Part shown: positions 27,997 to 36,161 of the stretch, in pieces
How positions within the stretch are numbered: position 1 is the first letter of the stretch
How the letters are laid out: each line of letters begins with the position of its first letter
From: an uncultured Lachnospiraceae bacterium
Lineage (GTDB): Bacteria > Bacillota > Clostridia > Lachnospirales > Lachnospiraceae
Direction: 5' to 3'
DNA: 64,000 nt
Assembly (NCBI GenBank): GCA_934292725.1
Contig: CAKQXY010000005.1
Span: 37,288 to 101,287, forward strand
Position numbers and translations under genes: made by a program
Notes under the pieces: generated by a model
The model's database searches: none
Told to the model about the DNA's origin: nothing
Seen by the model: only the letters and a program-made list of their open reading frames with translations

Positions 27997-28087
27997 TTGA
28001 CAGCTTTGTGGGTTTATGTTACTATCATATCAGTAACAATTACTATTATCAATCAGGACACCGACCCCTATCACGGTTCCTGATTGA
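27997..28087 (+). promoter_or_regulatory. Rubrerythrin promoter, PerR operator and 5' mRNA hairpin
   Basis: TTGACA at 27997-28002, 17-bp spacer, TACTAT at 28020-28025. CAGTAACAATTACTATTATC (28031-28050) is the reverse complement of the perR operator with few differences and covers the expected start site. Immediately after it, TCAATCAGGA...TCCTGATTGA (28049-28087) forms a perfect 10-bp stem with an inner CCG/CGG pair. At the 5' end of the transcript this hairpin could stabilise the mRNA. Confidence 0.75.
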
Positions 28088-28166
28088 TATGGTAACAAAC
28101 AATAATAAGCGGTTTTTCCGCCAACATTAACAATAAATATTTTTATCAGAAAAGGAGATTACTATT

Positions 28167-28712
28167 ATGGCTAAATTTGTCTGTCAGGTATGTGGTTATG
28201 TTTATGAAGGAGATTCTGCTCCAGAGTTCTGTCCAGTATGTAAGGCACCGGCTTCCAAGTTCTCTAAGCAGGAAGAGAACTTAACTTGGGCTGCTGAGCA
28301 CGTTGTAGGTGTTGCTCAGGGTGCTAGCGAGGATATCATGGCTGATTTAAGAGCTAACTTCCAGGGTGAGTGCTCTGAGGTTGGTATGTATTTAGCTATG
28401 GCTCGTGTTGCTCACAGAGAAGGCTATCCGGAGATCGGCTTATACTGGGAGAAGGCAGCTTACGAAGAGGCTGAGCATGCAGCTAAGTTTGCTGAGCTTT
28501 TAGGCGAGGTTGTTACCGATTCCACAAAGAAGAATCTGCAGATGCGTGTAGAGGCTGAGAACGGCGCTACCGCTGGTAAGATGGATCTTGCAAAGCGTGC
28601 TAAGGCTGCTAACCTTGATGCAATCCATGACACCGTTCATGAGATGGCTCGCGATGAGGCTCGTCACGGCAAGGCATTCGCAGGTCTGTTAAAGAGATAT
28701 TTTGGTGAGTAA
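28167..28712 (+). CDS. rbr: Reverse rubrerythrin
   Basis: 181 aa. A rubredoxin-like domain comes first ([20 protein letters not shown], two CxxC knuckles), followed by a four-helix diiron domain with [29 protein letters not shown] and [11 protein letters not shown] supplying the Glu/His ligands. The N-terminal placement of the rubredoxin domain defines the reverse rubrerythrin type (peroxide reductase of anaerobes). Codon use is strongly biased, suggesting high expression. AAAGGAG precedes the ATG. It follows perR in the same direction with its own PerR-type promoter. Confidence 0.95.
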   Translation: MAKFVCQVCGYVYEGDSAPEFCPVCKAPASKFSKQEENLTWAAEHVVGVAQGASEDIMADLRANFQGECSEVGMYLAMARVAHREGYPEIGLYWEKAAYEEAEHAAKFAELLGEVVTDSTKKNLQMRVEAENGATAGKMDLAKRAKAANLDAIHDTVHEMARDEARHGKAFAGLLKRYFGE

Positions 28713-28743
28713 TGTTAATCATTGTCACTTTATAACTTAAAAA

Positions 28744-28779
28744 AAGAAGATCATCCCACAAAACGGGTGATCTTCTTTT
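28744..28779 (+). terminator. Terminator of the rubrerythrin gene
   Basis: AAGAAGATCATCCC pairs with GGGTGATCTTCTT around CACAAAAC and is followed by a T run. It lies about 30 bp after the stop. Confidence 0.9.
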
Positions 28780-28891
28780 TTCTTGTCATTTACCAGTTGT
28801 TTTTTTATAATTATCTGTTATACTATTACTAGATTATATAGTTTTTAAAACCAGATAATATTTTTTCCAAAAACAATGGAGGTTATGACAT

Positions 28892-29722
28892 ATGATTACC
28901 AGAATTATTTCCGACTCTTCCTGCGAACTTTTTGACAGCGCAGATGGTCAGTTTCGTACAGCACCTTTGACAATCTCTACAGATGAACGTTCATTTCTTG
29001 ATGACGCCAATCTGAATACACGCGAGATGATAGATTATCTTTCCGCACACAAGGGACGCTCCTACACGGCATGCCCGAGTATTGAAAGCTGGTTAAGCTG
29101 CTTTGAGGGTGCCGATGTGATTTACGTTGCAGTGATGACTAGCGCACTTTCCGGAACGCTCAACTCTGCATTATCCGCAAAGTCTATTTATGAGCAGCAG
29201 CATCCTGAAGTAAAAATCCATATCTTTGACACACTGACTACTGGACCTGAACTATGGCTCTTTATTGAAAAGCTTGAGGAACTTGTCGCTTCCGATACAT
29301 CATATGATGAAGTAATTCGCATTGCTGATGAATATATTCACACAACACGTCTGTTCTTTGCCTTAAAGTCTCTTCATAATCTTGCCGCAAATGGCCGTAT
29401 TAACAAAGCAGTTGCTTCTGCTATCGGCATCTTAGGCATTTCGATTCTTAACACAGCAAGCGAAGAGGGACGCATTCAGCCAATTGGCAAATGCCGCAGC
29501 TCCAAAAAGCTTATTGCCTCTATCATGGAACAGTTAGGCAATGCCGGCTATCACGGCGGCAAGGTGCGCATCAGCCATATTGAAAATGCAGCACTTGCAG
29601 AAAGCATTCAGGCAGAAATCTATAAAAAATATCCGCAGGCAGATGTCCAGTTTAGACACTGCCGCGGACTCTGCAGCTACTACGCTGAAAAAGGCGGTAT
29701 TTTGATTGGATGCGAGTGTTAA
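28892..29722 (+). CDS. DegV family protein (fatty-acid-binding)
   Basis: 276 aa. The start ITRIISDSSCELF and the SYTACPSIESW and VAVMTSALSGTLNSA motifs are DegV hallmarks. Family members bind long-chain fatty acids (FakB-like) and hand them to the FakA kinase. No fakA gene is in this window. AATGGAGG lies before the ATG. Its TAA stop directly abuts the stop of the convergent kinase-like gene (TAATTA), with no terminator between. Confidence 0.9.
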   Translation: MITRIISDSSCELFDSADGQFRTAPLTISTDERSFLDDANLNTREMIDYLSAHKGRSYTACPSIESWLSCFEGADVIYVAVMTSALSGTLNSALSAKSIYEQQHPEVKIHIFDTLTTGPELWLFIEKLEELVASDTSYDEVIRIADEYIHTTRLFFALKSLHNLAANGRINKAVASAIGILGISILNTASEEGRIQPIGKCRSSKKLIASIMEQLGNAGYHGGKVRISHIENAALAESIQAEIYKKYPQADVQFRHCRGLCSYYAEKGGILIGCEC

Positions 29723-30238
29723 TTACGCATCTGCTTTTGACGCAAGCTCCTGAACGATTTCTCTAACACGCTTGTGATCACACTCCTGCACGATATGTGC
29801 ATACTTTTCATATAGTGGACAGCGCTCATTGTACAGATCTTTGAGCGTCTGTCCATTTTTTAATGCAACACCACGCGCCGTCAGATCGCCAAGACGATCC
29901 TCAATTTCTTTATAGGAAAGCTTTAAGTAGACAACGCAGCCAATTTCACGCAGATGCTCCATTGCCTTTTCACCATAGATTACACTTCCTCCAGTTGCAA
30001 TCACTGCCTGTTCACAGTCTAACCCTGCATTGATATCTTCCTCAATTTTCAAAAAGCCATCTACTCCATGCTCGGTAATCAGTTCATGAAGCAGCTTTTT
30101 TGTCTGCTCCTGAATAACAAGATCTGAATCCAGAAAGCGATAGCCAAGTCTCTTTGCCAGCACAACCCCAACTGTGCTCTTTCCTGCTCCCGGCATTCCA
30201 ATCAGTACAATGTTTTTCTTTCCCTGCATCGTTTTCAT
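29723..30238 (-). CDS. Shikimate-kinase-like P-loop kinase, substrate site atypical
   Basis: About 171 aa, shikimate kinase size. Walker A is GMPGAGKST, the DSD motif follows, and RCPLYEKYA keeps the distal Arg. However, the FRxxE shikimate-binding motif reads FLKIEE (Arg lost) and the GGG of the substrate loop reads ATGGSV. That makes true shikimate phosphorylation doubtful. The start at 30238 has GGAGG upstream. No other aro gene is in the window. Best called a shikimate-kinase fold protein of uncertain substrate. Confidence 0.8.
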   Translation of the reverse strand: MKTMQGKKNIVLIGMPGAGKSTVGVVLAKRLGYRFLDSDLVIQEQTKKLLHELITEHGVDGFLKIEEDINAGLDCEQAVIATGGSVIYGEKAMEHLREIGCVVYLKLSYKEIEDRLGDLTARGVALKNGQTLKDLYNERCPLYEKYAHIVQECDHKRVREIVQELASKADA

Positions 30239-30317
30239 AATCTTGCGTCCTCCATGTGTTTGTCTTTGCAAGACTCATTATAACAAATGAGGACGCACTC
30301 TTCCAGTAAAAATTTTG

Positions 30318-31316
30318 TCAACGTTCTTCCTGTCGTTTTTGAACTTCTGCATGATACAGCTCAAGCTCAAAGTCCTGCCGATTTTTATGGAGCATATTTT
30401 GCAAAGAAATGCCGACTCCTGTAAGCTGTATCGCAGCAACTGCCAAAAATCCACTCACAATCAAGGTCGGATAACGCGGCACCAAACCCGTTTCAAAATA
30501 AGTGACAAGCACTGGTATAAATAATGCAAGCGCAACAAGAAGCAACACTGCACTGATTGTACCAAAAAAAGCAAACGGATTATAAATACGGAATAAACGG
30601 ATTAATGTCTTAATCACGCTCCAACCATCGGAGAACGTATTTAACTTTGACACGCTACCTTCTGGTCGATCACGATATGGAATAATCACATTTTCCACCT
30701 GCATACGCTTATCAATTGCATGAATGCTCATCTCGGTCTCAATCTCAAAGCGACAGGAAAGAATCGGAAATGTCTTTACAAAACGATAGCTAAATGCTCG
30801 ATATCCAGTCATAATATCGCGTATGCTTCCGTGAAAAAACTTCGATACCATCCCTCTTACGAGGCGGTTTCCAAGATTATGAAACGGTCGCTTATTTTCC
30901 TCAAAATAGGTTGATGATAAGCGGTCTCCAACTACCATATCCGCATTATGTTCCATTACTAGACGCACCATTTCACCAGCAGACTCTGCTGGGTATGTAT
31001 CATCTCCATCTACCAGTATATAGCAATGTGCATCAATTTCCTGAAACATTCGTCTTACAACATTTCCTTTTCCCTGTTGGTATTCATGACGAACAACTGC
31101 ACCTGCCTGCTTTGCGATTTCAACTGTGTTATCCGTCGAATTATTATCATACACATAAATTACCGCATCGGGCAGCTCACGCCTAAAATCCGTTACTACT
31201 TTTTCAATGGTTTTACTCTCATTATAGCACGGAATCAATACTGCAACCTCATCCATTCGATTCTTCTTTATCCTGCCTTCATCTGTGCTGTTTTTATTTA
31301 TCACATTTTCCCTCAT
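30318..31316 (-). CDS. GT2 glycosyltransferase, DPM1-like with two C-terminal membrane segments
   Basis: 332 aa. The GT-A fold begins VAVLIPCYNESKTIEKVV, with YVYDNNSTDNT and the DxD-like VDGDDTYPAE; two membrane helices lie near 245-275 and 285-310. Relatives transfer sugars to polyprenyl phosphate. It lies about 100 bp downstream of a large multi-pass membrane protein on the same strand. Polyprenyl-sugar synthesis for a membrane GT-C enzyme is a plausible pair function, but only by context. AGAGGAG precedes the ATG. Confidence 0.88.
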   Translation of the reverse strand: MRENVINKNSTDEGRIKKNRMDEVAVLIPCYNESKTIEKVVTDFRRELPDAVIYVYDNNSTDNTVEIAKQAGAVVRHEYQQGKGNVVRRMFQEIDAHCYILVDGDDTYPAESAGEMVRLVMEHNADMVVGDRLSSTYFEENKRPFHNLGNRLVRGMVSKFFHGSIRDIMTGYRAFSYRFVKTFPILSCRFEIETEMSIHAIDKRMQVENVIIPYRDRPEGSVSKLNTFSDGWSVIKTLIRLFRIYNPFAFFGTISAVLLLVALALFIPVLVTYFETGLVPRYPTLIVSGFLAVAAIQLTGVGISLQNMLHKNRQDFELELYHAEVQKRQEER

Positions 31317-31414
31317 ACTCTTCTCCTCTTTTTGTGTTGTTGCTTTCAGAGCCAGACTCTCTTGAATTTCAACTATTCTTCAAATTCTGCTCGTTGCATA
31401 AGTCAACTGTCAAT

Positions 31415-33409
31415 TTAATAGATACATTCATAGATCGACAATTCAGCGCCACTATAGCATTTTTTGAATTCAATGCCTCCATTCGGCAAGCTGCTCTGAT
31501 TCTCACCAAACACCGTACCACTTACAATTTTCTCATCAATCGAATTACGGCTCACAACATATTTAATCTTCAACTCTCTGAATTTCTCTGGTGAAAGCGT
31601 TACATTTACATAATCCGTGTTGAGCAGTTCAAATGAAGTCTCACTTCCAAGTGTCGCTCCGATATGACAGTAACGATTACAGAAATCTTCGTATTCACCC
31701 AACTCATCTAGCATTGTCCATCGTTCCTTCTGCGGATACGTCTGCGTCGTATTAAAACAATCTGCACCTGCCATGGCTGGAATATTGGTTCCTGGATACT
31801 CCAGATCAACGGTCAGCCAAATTGCAGAAGGATCCGACTTTACAATGTCACGTATCGTCTGCATTGTCTCACTCTTTGTGACAGCACCTGTTCCCTGTGC
31901 AATCGGATTAATCCAACAGGAAGATGCCATTACAACTACACAACAACCAATCACTGCCGCTGTGTATTTTTTTCTATGGGAGCAAAACAACAGATAAAAC
32001 AGGACCACCAGAAGCATCCAGACACCTACAATTTTCCATGCTACGTCGAAATATTCCTTTACACATCCACTTGTATCATATTTCGTAAATCCCCACGCCA
32101 GAAAAGCCGGAACAGCAGCCGAAACAAGTGCTACCAAGGCTGCCACTATTCTATTGGGTGATTTCTCCTTTAATGAAAGTGCCCGAATGAAAAGCGTCAG
32201 TTGAAAGAAACCGAGTACCTGCGGTCCCCGATTTGAGTTTGTAAAACTAAGAAGCGTAATCTTAGAAAGCCACATTGGCGCACCCATGCAATAATACCAG
32301 GCAAAAAATACATCCAGTCCCACTAAAAGAATCAACAACGGATCCTTTTTCTTTTCCTTAAAAAGTACCCACAACGCCAACAAAAATCCTGCTGGTGCAA
32401 AGCAAATGACGGATGAATTTTCTACAATCAAAGGATCATTATTATTGATTCGTCCTAACAGTGAGATCGGATATTTCATCATCCACCAAAGGCCATTTCC
32501 TCCTGATGACGGCGGTGCTGTTCCCGGATAAACCGAATTCAATTCTGCCTGAATCACATCCCATGAGGTAACAGCAAGCGTTATAAGCCCCGCTGCTGTA
32601 ATCAAAACAATAAGAATCCATGGAACAATGTCCTCGCGGCACAAAACTTCTTTTTTTGTTTTCCAAATAAGTACCCACAAAAACAGCGGCACAAAGCCCC
32701 ATGCCACTGGCACCATCCATGTCGGATAAAAGGTTAGGACATATCCGACTGCACATACCGCCATTCCGACTGCCACTGCAATCTTTCTTGGATTAAATGC
32801 ATGCGATACCAGATAGTTCGTTCCTAGAACAAAAAAGGCACCATAAATTAACATTTCAACAAGACCATTAATTGCAAACCACCACTGTATAAATGGTGCC
32901 CAGCTCACACAGATACCAAGCATCACCGACAATTTCTTTTGCCCATCACTGATCAGCATTCCAAGCTCAAACCACGATAAAAACAATACAAGCAGACGCG
33001 CACACCAAAACCAGGAAAGCCCTCTCTCACTTCCAAAGAAAAGATACCCCCAATAAAAAGGCCGGAATAAGGTTAAGATATCCCATGCTGGTTGTCCATA
33101 TACAAGCATATTGTCCGTGCGAACTAGCCCCATTGTCTGGCTATAGCGATTATACGCACCAAGCGTATTGTATTGCTGTCGAAAACAAAGCGGCGTTAAT
33201 GTTCCCCACTCATCACTTCGAACCGCGCGTGGTCCTCCTAAAAGCACTCCAGTTGGAGCATCACCTAAAAAGACTCTCCAACATCCCATCGATGAGCCGT
33301 TCATCTTAAACGAAACCAATAAAATTAACAAAATAAATGCGAGTGCAAACCGATACTGGTAAATCCATTCTGCTGCTTGTTTTCGTTTATTACCCATTTG
33401 TTTATTCAT
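31415..33409 (-). CDS. Large multi-pass membrane protein (GT-C-like, unknown function)
   Basis: 664 aa with roughly a dozen predicted membrane helices and a C-terminal extracytoplasmic region of about 150 aa (from QGTGAVTKSETMQTI). A conserved-looking first outer loop has GPRAVRSDEWGTLTPL, near the place where GT-C glycosyltransferases carry an acidic catalytic motif. I do not recognise a named family with confidence. It is followed by a DPM1-like glycosyltransferase, so sugar transfer from a polyprenyl carrier to a surface polymer is a reasonable guess. GGGGGA precedes the ATG. Confidence 0.75.
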   Translation of the reverse strand: MNKQMGNKRKQAAEWIYQYRFALAFILLILLVSFKMNGSSMGCWRVFLGDAPTGVLLGGPRAVRSDEWGTLTPLCFRQQYNTLGAYNRYSQTMGLVRTDNMLVYGQPAWDILTLFRPFYWGYLFFGSERGLSWFWCARLLVLFLSWFELGMLISDGQKKLSVMLGICVSWAPFIQWWFAINGLVEMLIYGAFFVLGTNYLVSHAFNPRKIAVAVGMAVCAVGYVLTFYPTWMVPVAWGFVPLFLWVLIWKTKKEVLCREDIVPWILIVLITAAGLITLAVTSWDVIQAELNSVYPGTAPPSSGGNGLWWMMKYPISLLGRINNNDPLIVENSSVICFAPAGFLLALWVLFKEKKKDPLLILLVGLDVFFAWYYCMGAPMWLSKITLLSFTNSNRGPQVLGFFQLTLFIRALSLKEKSPNRIVAALVALVSAAVPAFLAWGFTKYDTSGCVKEYFDVAWKIVGVWMLLVVLFYLLFCSHRKKYTAAVIGCCVVVMASSCWINPIAQGTGAVTKSETMQTIRDIVKSDPSAIWLTVDLEYPGTNIPAMAGADCFNTTQTYPQKERWTMLDELGEYEDFCNRYCHIGATLGSETSFELLNTDYVNVTLSPEKFRELKIKYVVSRNSIDEKIVSGTVFGENQSSLPNGGIEFKKCYSGAELSIYECIY

Positions 33410-33713
33410 ACATATTCCCCCACTCTCTACTTATTATACAAGACAGTTTTCATACAACGCGTATTACGTTCTCAGTAAAAGGCATACATCAAGCCTTTTT
33501 ACTTATTTTACAATCAAACTCACCGTTATGCAATCCAAAATTCAATTATTACCTATGCAACATTTTCGTATAATCCAACGTTATTATTTGACAATTTTAG
33601 TTTTTGTTCTTTCACATTCTGTTCATTGATTCTTTGCTTGCTTTTATGTATATTTCTGGTAGAATGAAATTAATAACACTGCAGATCATCTGCGGGAAGG
33701 ACTTAAAACAATT
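33410..33713 (+). promoter_or_regulatory. Divergent regulatory interval; pectin gene promoter and palindrome
   Basis: This 304-bp gap separates a minus-strand membrane protein from the plus-strand PL22 gene. A likely plus-strand promoter is TTGCTT, 16 bp, TAGAAT near 33642-33668. The perfect palindrome GCAGATCATCTGC (33681-33693) lies after it, just before the RBS GGGAAGGA, and could be an operator. A short inverted repeat AAAAGGC/GCCTTTT (33478-33499) is also present. No small ORF is convincing. Confidence 0.5.
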
Positions 33714-34892
33714 ATGAGCAAAGGACAAATTTTTCACAGCACATTTTCAGAATACAAAGATCAATACACTGGCACTATTGTAAAACGCCTGACGGATCCG
33801 TCTATACTTAGTCACCACATGTACTTTTATAACCGCATGACTACCTCTGACGGGCAATACCTTTTAATCTGCCAGAAGCGTGACGAAGGACGTCAGCTTT
33901 ATACACTCAATCTTCATAACGGTGAGATTCGCCAGATAACAGAGGGCGACGGTGTCGGTCAGGACAGCGCCATGTTTTCATATGACGACAAAACCATCTT
34001 TTATCAGCAAAACAACCGTTTTTACACGATGGACGCACAGACGCTTGAAGCACACTGCTTTTATGAAACACCAAAGGGCTGGAGCGGTTCTGCACCTGGC
34101 ATGAGCAGTGACAATCGTTTTATGTCAATCGTAGAGACAAAACAGGATACACTGCCGCCGCGTGATGGCAGCGCTGGATGGAACTTTTTTGCGCTTACTT
34201 GTCAGGCTAAGCCTTTATGCCGCATTGTCTACATTGATGTAGAAACAGAAAAGAGCCATGTAGTACTTGAGGATCACTGTTGGTTTGGTCACACACAGAT
34301 TCGTCCAAATGACCCGGATACAATTTTATTTTGTCATGAAGGACCTTATGATCTGATTGACGCCAGATTATGGCTGATCCAAAGCGATGGAAGCCGTTAT
34401 CGCTGCTGCCGCAAACAGCCATCTGATCTGATTTTAACACATGAATTTTGGCTTCCAGATGGTTCCAAATTTGCCTATGTGTACCGCGAGACGACTGGCG
34501 ACAAGATTGAAAACATCCGCCTTATGGATCCCGAAACATTAAAAGAAGAAATTTTAATGCCATGCTCTCCATTTGCACATTTTATCTGCGATAAGAAAAA
34601 TGAGTATATGGTCGGCGACTCTCAGGGAAGCGATGTTCCAATCCACCTTTTGACTGAAGAAATGCTGAAAGAAAAAGCCAATACCATAAGCAATGATTTT
34701 ATCTATCTGATTGATGTAAAAAATCGCACAGAAAAGAAACTTTGCTATCATGGCACCTCTTGGCTGGCTAAGCATGGAAATCCACAGGATTCGCATCCGC
34801 ATCCGTGCTTTTCTGAGGATAACAAGAGTATTATTTTTGTATCTGACCGTGAAGGACTGCCATGCATTTATCAGGTAATGCTTAATAATTAG
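33714..34892 (+). CDS. Oligogalacturonate lyase, PL22 family
   Basis: 392 aa, the family length. It is a seven-bladed-propeller protein beginning KGQIFHSTFSEYKDQYTG. The motifs SHHMYF, FCHEGPYDLIDARLW and SHPHPCFSED supply the His residues of the Mn-binding active site known for PL22. The enzyme cleaves unsaturated digalacturonates in the cytoplasm to 5-keto-4-deoxyuronate; there is no signal peptide. It is followed at 50 bp by a GH29 gene, suggesting a small pectin (rhamnogalacturonan-type) catabolic operon. Confidence 0.92.
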   Translation: MSKGQIFHSTFSEYKDQYTGTIVKRLTDPSILSHHMYFYNRMTTSDGQYLLICQKRDEGRQLYTLNLHNGEIRQITEGDGVGQDSAMFSYDDKTIFYQQNNRFYTMDAQTLEAHCFYETPKGWSGSAPGMSSDNRFMSIVETKQDTLPPRDGSAGWNFFALTCQAKPLCRIVYIDVETEKSHVVLEDHCWFGHTQIRPNDPDTILFCHEGPYDLIDARLWLIQSDGSRYRCCRKQPSDLILTHEFWLPDGSKFAYVYRETTGDKIENIRLMDPETLKEEILMPCSPFAHFICDKKNEYMVGDSQGSDVPIHLLTEEMLKEKANTISNDFIYLIDVKNRTEKKLCYHGTSWLAKHGNPQDSHPHPCFSEDNKSIIFVSDREGLPCIYQVMLNN

Positions 34893-34942
34893 TGCTGGCG
34901 TTTATCTATTTATTTTATACTTTATTTTTGGAGGAAATAATT

Positions 34943-35959
34943 ATGGACATGAGAAAATGGTTTAAGGAAGCGCAGTATGGAATGATGGTCCACTGGGGAC
35001 TGTACTCTTTGCTTGCTGGCGAGTATAAGGATCGCTACAGCGGCGTCTATGCCGAGTGGATTCAGGCACATCTGGCAATCCCAAATGCAGAGTACGGAAA
35101 GCTTGCAAAGGCATTCAATCCAGTATTTTTCGATGCTGAGGAGTGGGTTAAGCTTGCAAAGGACTGCGGCATGAAATATTTTGTTGTCACCAGCAAGCAC
35201 CATGACGGCTTTGCTATGTTCCACTCAAAGGTTGACAAATACAACGTTGTTGATGCAACTCCATTTGGACGTGATGTAATCGGCGAGATTGCAGAGGCTT
35301 GCTACAAGCATGGCTTAAAGATGGGTCTTTACTACTCTCAGGATCTTGACTGGCATCATCCGGACGGCGGCGGCTATCTGTCAAACCACATTCCAAGCCA
35401 GGGTGTTACATGGGACAACAGCTGGGACTTCCCGGATGCTGCAAACAAAAACTTTGACCGCTGCTTTAACGAGAAGATTTATCCGCAGGTTGAAGAGATT
35501 CTCCGTAACTACGGTGAGCTTTGCCTGATCTGGTTTGATATGCCGATGACCTTAAAGGAGCATCAAAGCCGCGCACTGTTCGATGCTATCAAGAAGTATC
35601 AGCCTGACTGCCTGATCAACTCCCGTCTTGGAAACGGTGCTTACGATTATGTATCACTTGGCGATAACGAGATTCCAGATTCTATGCCTGAGAACACTGA
35701 GTTTGACCCAGCTTTGATGAACGGCATTGACGGCTTCAAGCCATCTCCATACGGACTGTATGAGACTGCTGCTACCATCAACCGCACATGGGGCTTCTCT
35801 GCTCACGACCAGAACTGGAAGAGCCCAGAAATCATTGCTGCAAACCGCAAGAAATTAAACGGTATGGGTATCAACTACCTGCTTAACGTTGGACCAGACG
35901 GACTTGGCCGCATCCCGCTTGCCAGCCAGAAGGTTTTACGTGAAGCAGCAAAGCTGTAA
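34943..35959 (+). CDS. GH29 alpha-L-fucosidase
   Basis: About 338 aa, a compact GH29. It starts MRKWFKEAQYGMMVHWGLYSL (FGMFIHWG-like), has FVVTSKHHDGFAMF and the nucleophile Asp in CLIWFDMPM (about residue 198), and ends NYLLNVGPDGLGRIP. The start at 34943 follows GGAGG; the reading from 34892 overlaps the PL22 stop and is rejected. There is no signal peptide. Codon use is more biased toward GC-ending codons than in the PL22 neighbour. It would release fucose from imported oligosaccharides such as pectin side chains. Confidence 0.92.
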   Translation: MDMRKWFKEAQYGMMVHWGLYSLLAGEYKDRYSGVYAEWIQAHLAIPNAEYGKLAKAFNPVFFDAEEWVKLAKDCGMKYFVVTSKHHDGFAMFHSKVDKYNVVDATPFGRDVIGEIAEACYKHGLKMGLYYSQDLDWHHPDGGGYLSNHIPSQGVTWDNSWDFPDAANKNFDRCFNEKIYPQVEEILRNYGELCLIWFDMPMTLKEHQSRALFDAIKKYQPDCLINSRLGNGAYDYVSLGDNEIPDSMPENTEFDPALMNGIDGFKPSPYGLYETAATINRTWGFSAHDQNWKSPEIIAANRKKLNGMGINYLLNVGPDGLGRIPLASQKVLREAAKL

Positions 35960-36002
35960 CCACCGGGACAGGGACATTGGTCTTTTTATTGTCCCTGTGG
36001 CT
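35960..36002 (+). repeat. R-family short hairpin (R5) after the fucosidase gene
   Basis: It begins directly after the stop codon: CCACCGGGACAGGGACATTGG, a T-rich loop, then TTGTCCCTGTGG. The GGACAGGGAC core matches the R repeats at 38.2-43.2 kb, but in a short stem-loop form. Confidence 0.6.
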
Positions 36003-36013
36003 TTTCAAAATGT

Positions 36014-36050
36014 AACAGCCGAAATCCATTTACTGGGTTTCGGCTGTTTT
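36014..36050 (+). terminator. Terminator of the PL22-GH29 operon
   Basis: ACAGCCGAAATCC pairs with GGGTTTCGGCTGT around ATTTACT and is followed by TTTT. Confidence 0.88.
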
Positions 36051-36096
36051 ATGTAGTATCAAAAAATTCATATAGCAAAAACATTGTAAAATCATG

Positions 36097-36126
36097 TTGA
36101 CGAATATGTTTTGAAAAAGATATAAT
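36097..36126 (+). promoter_or_regulatory. Promoter of the hybrid histidine kinase gene
   Basis: TTGACG (36097-36102), an 18-bp spacer and TATAAT (36121-36126), 36 bp upstream of the ATG. Confidence 0.7.
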
Positions 36127-36161
36127 CATTGCTATAAAATTTATAGGGAGAAACAACAAGT

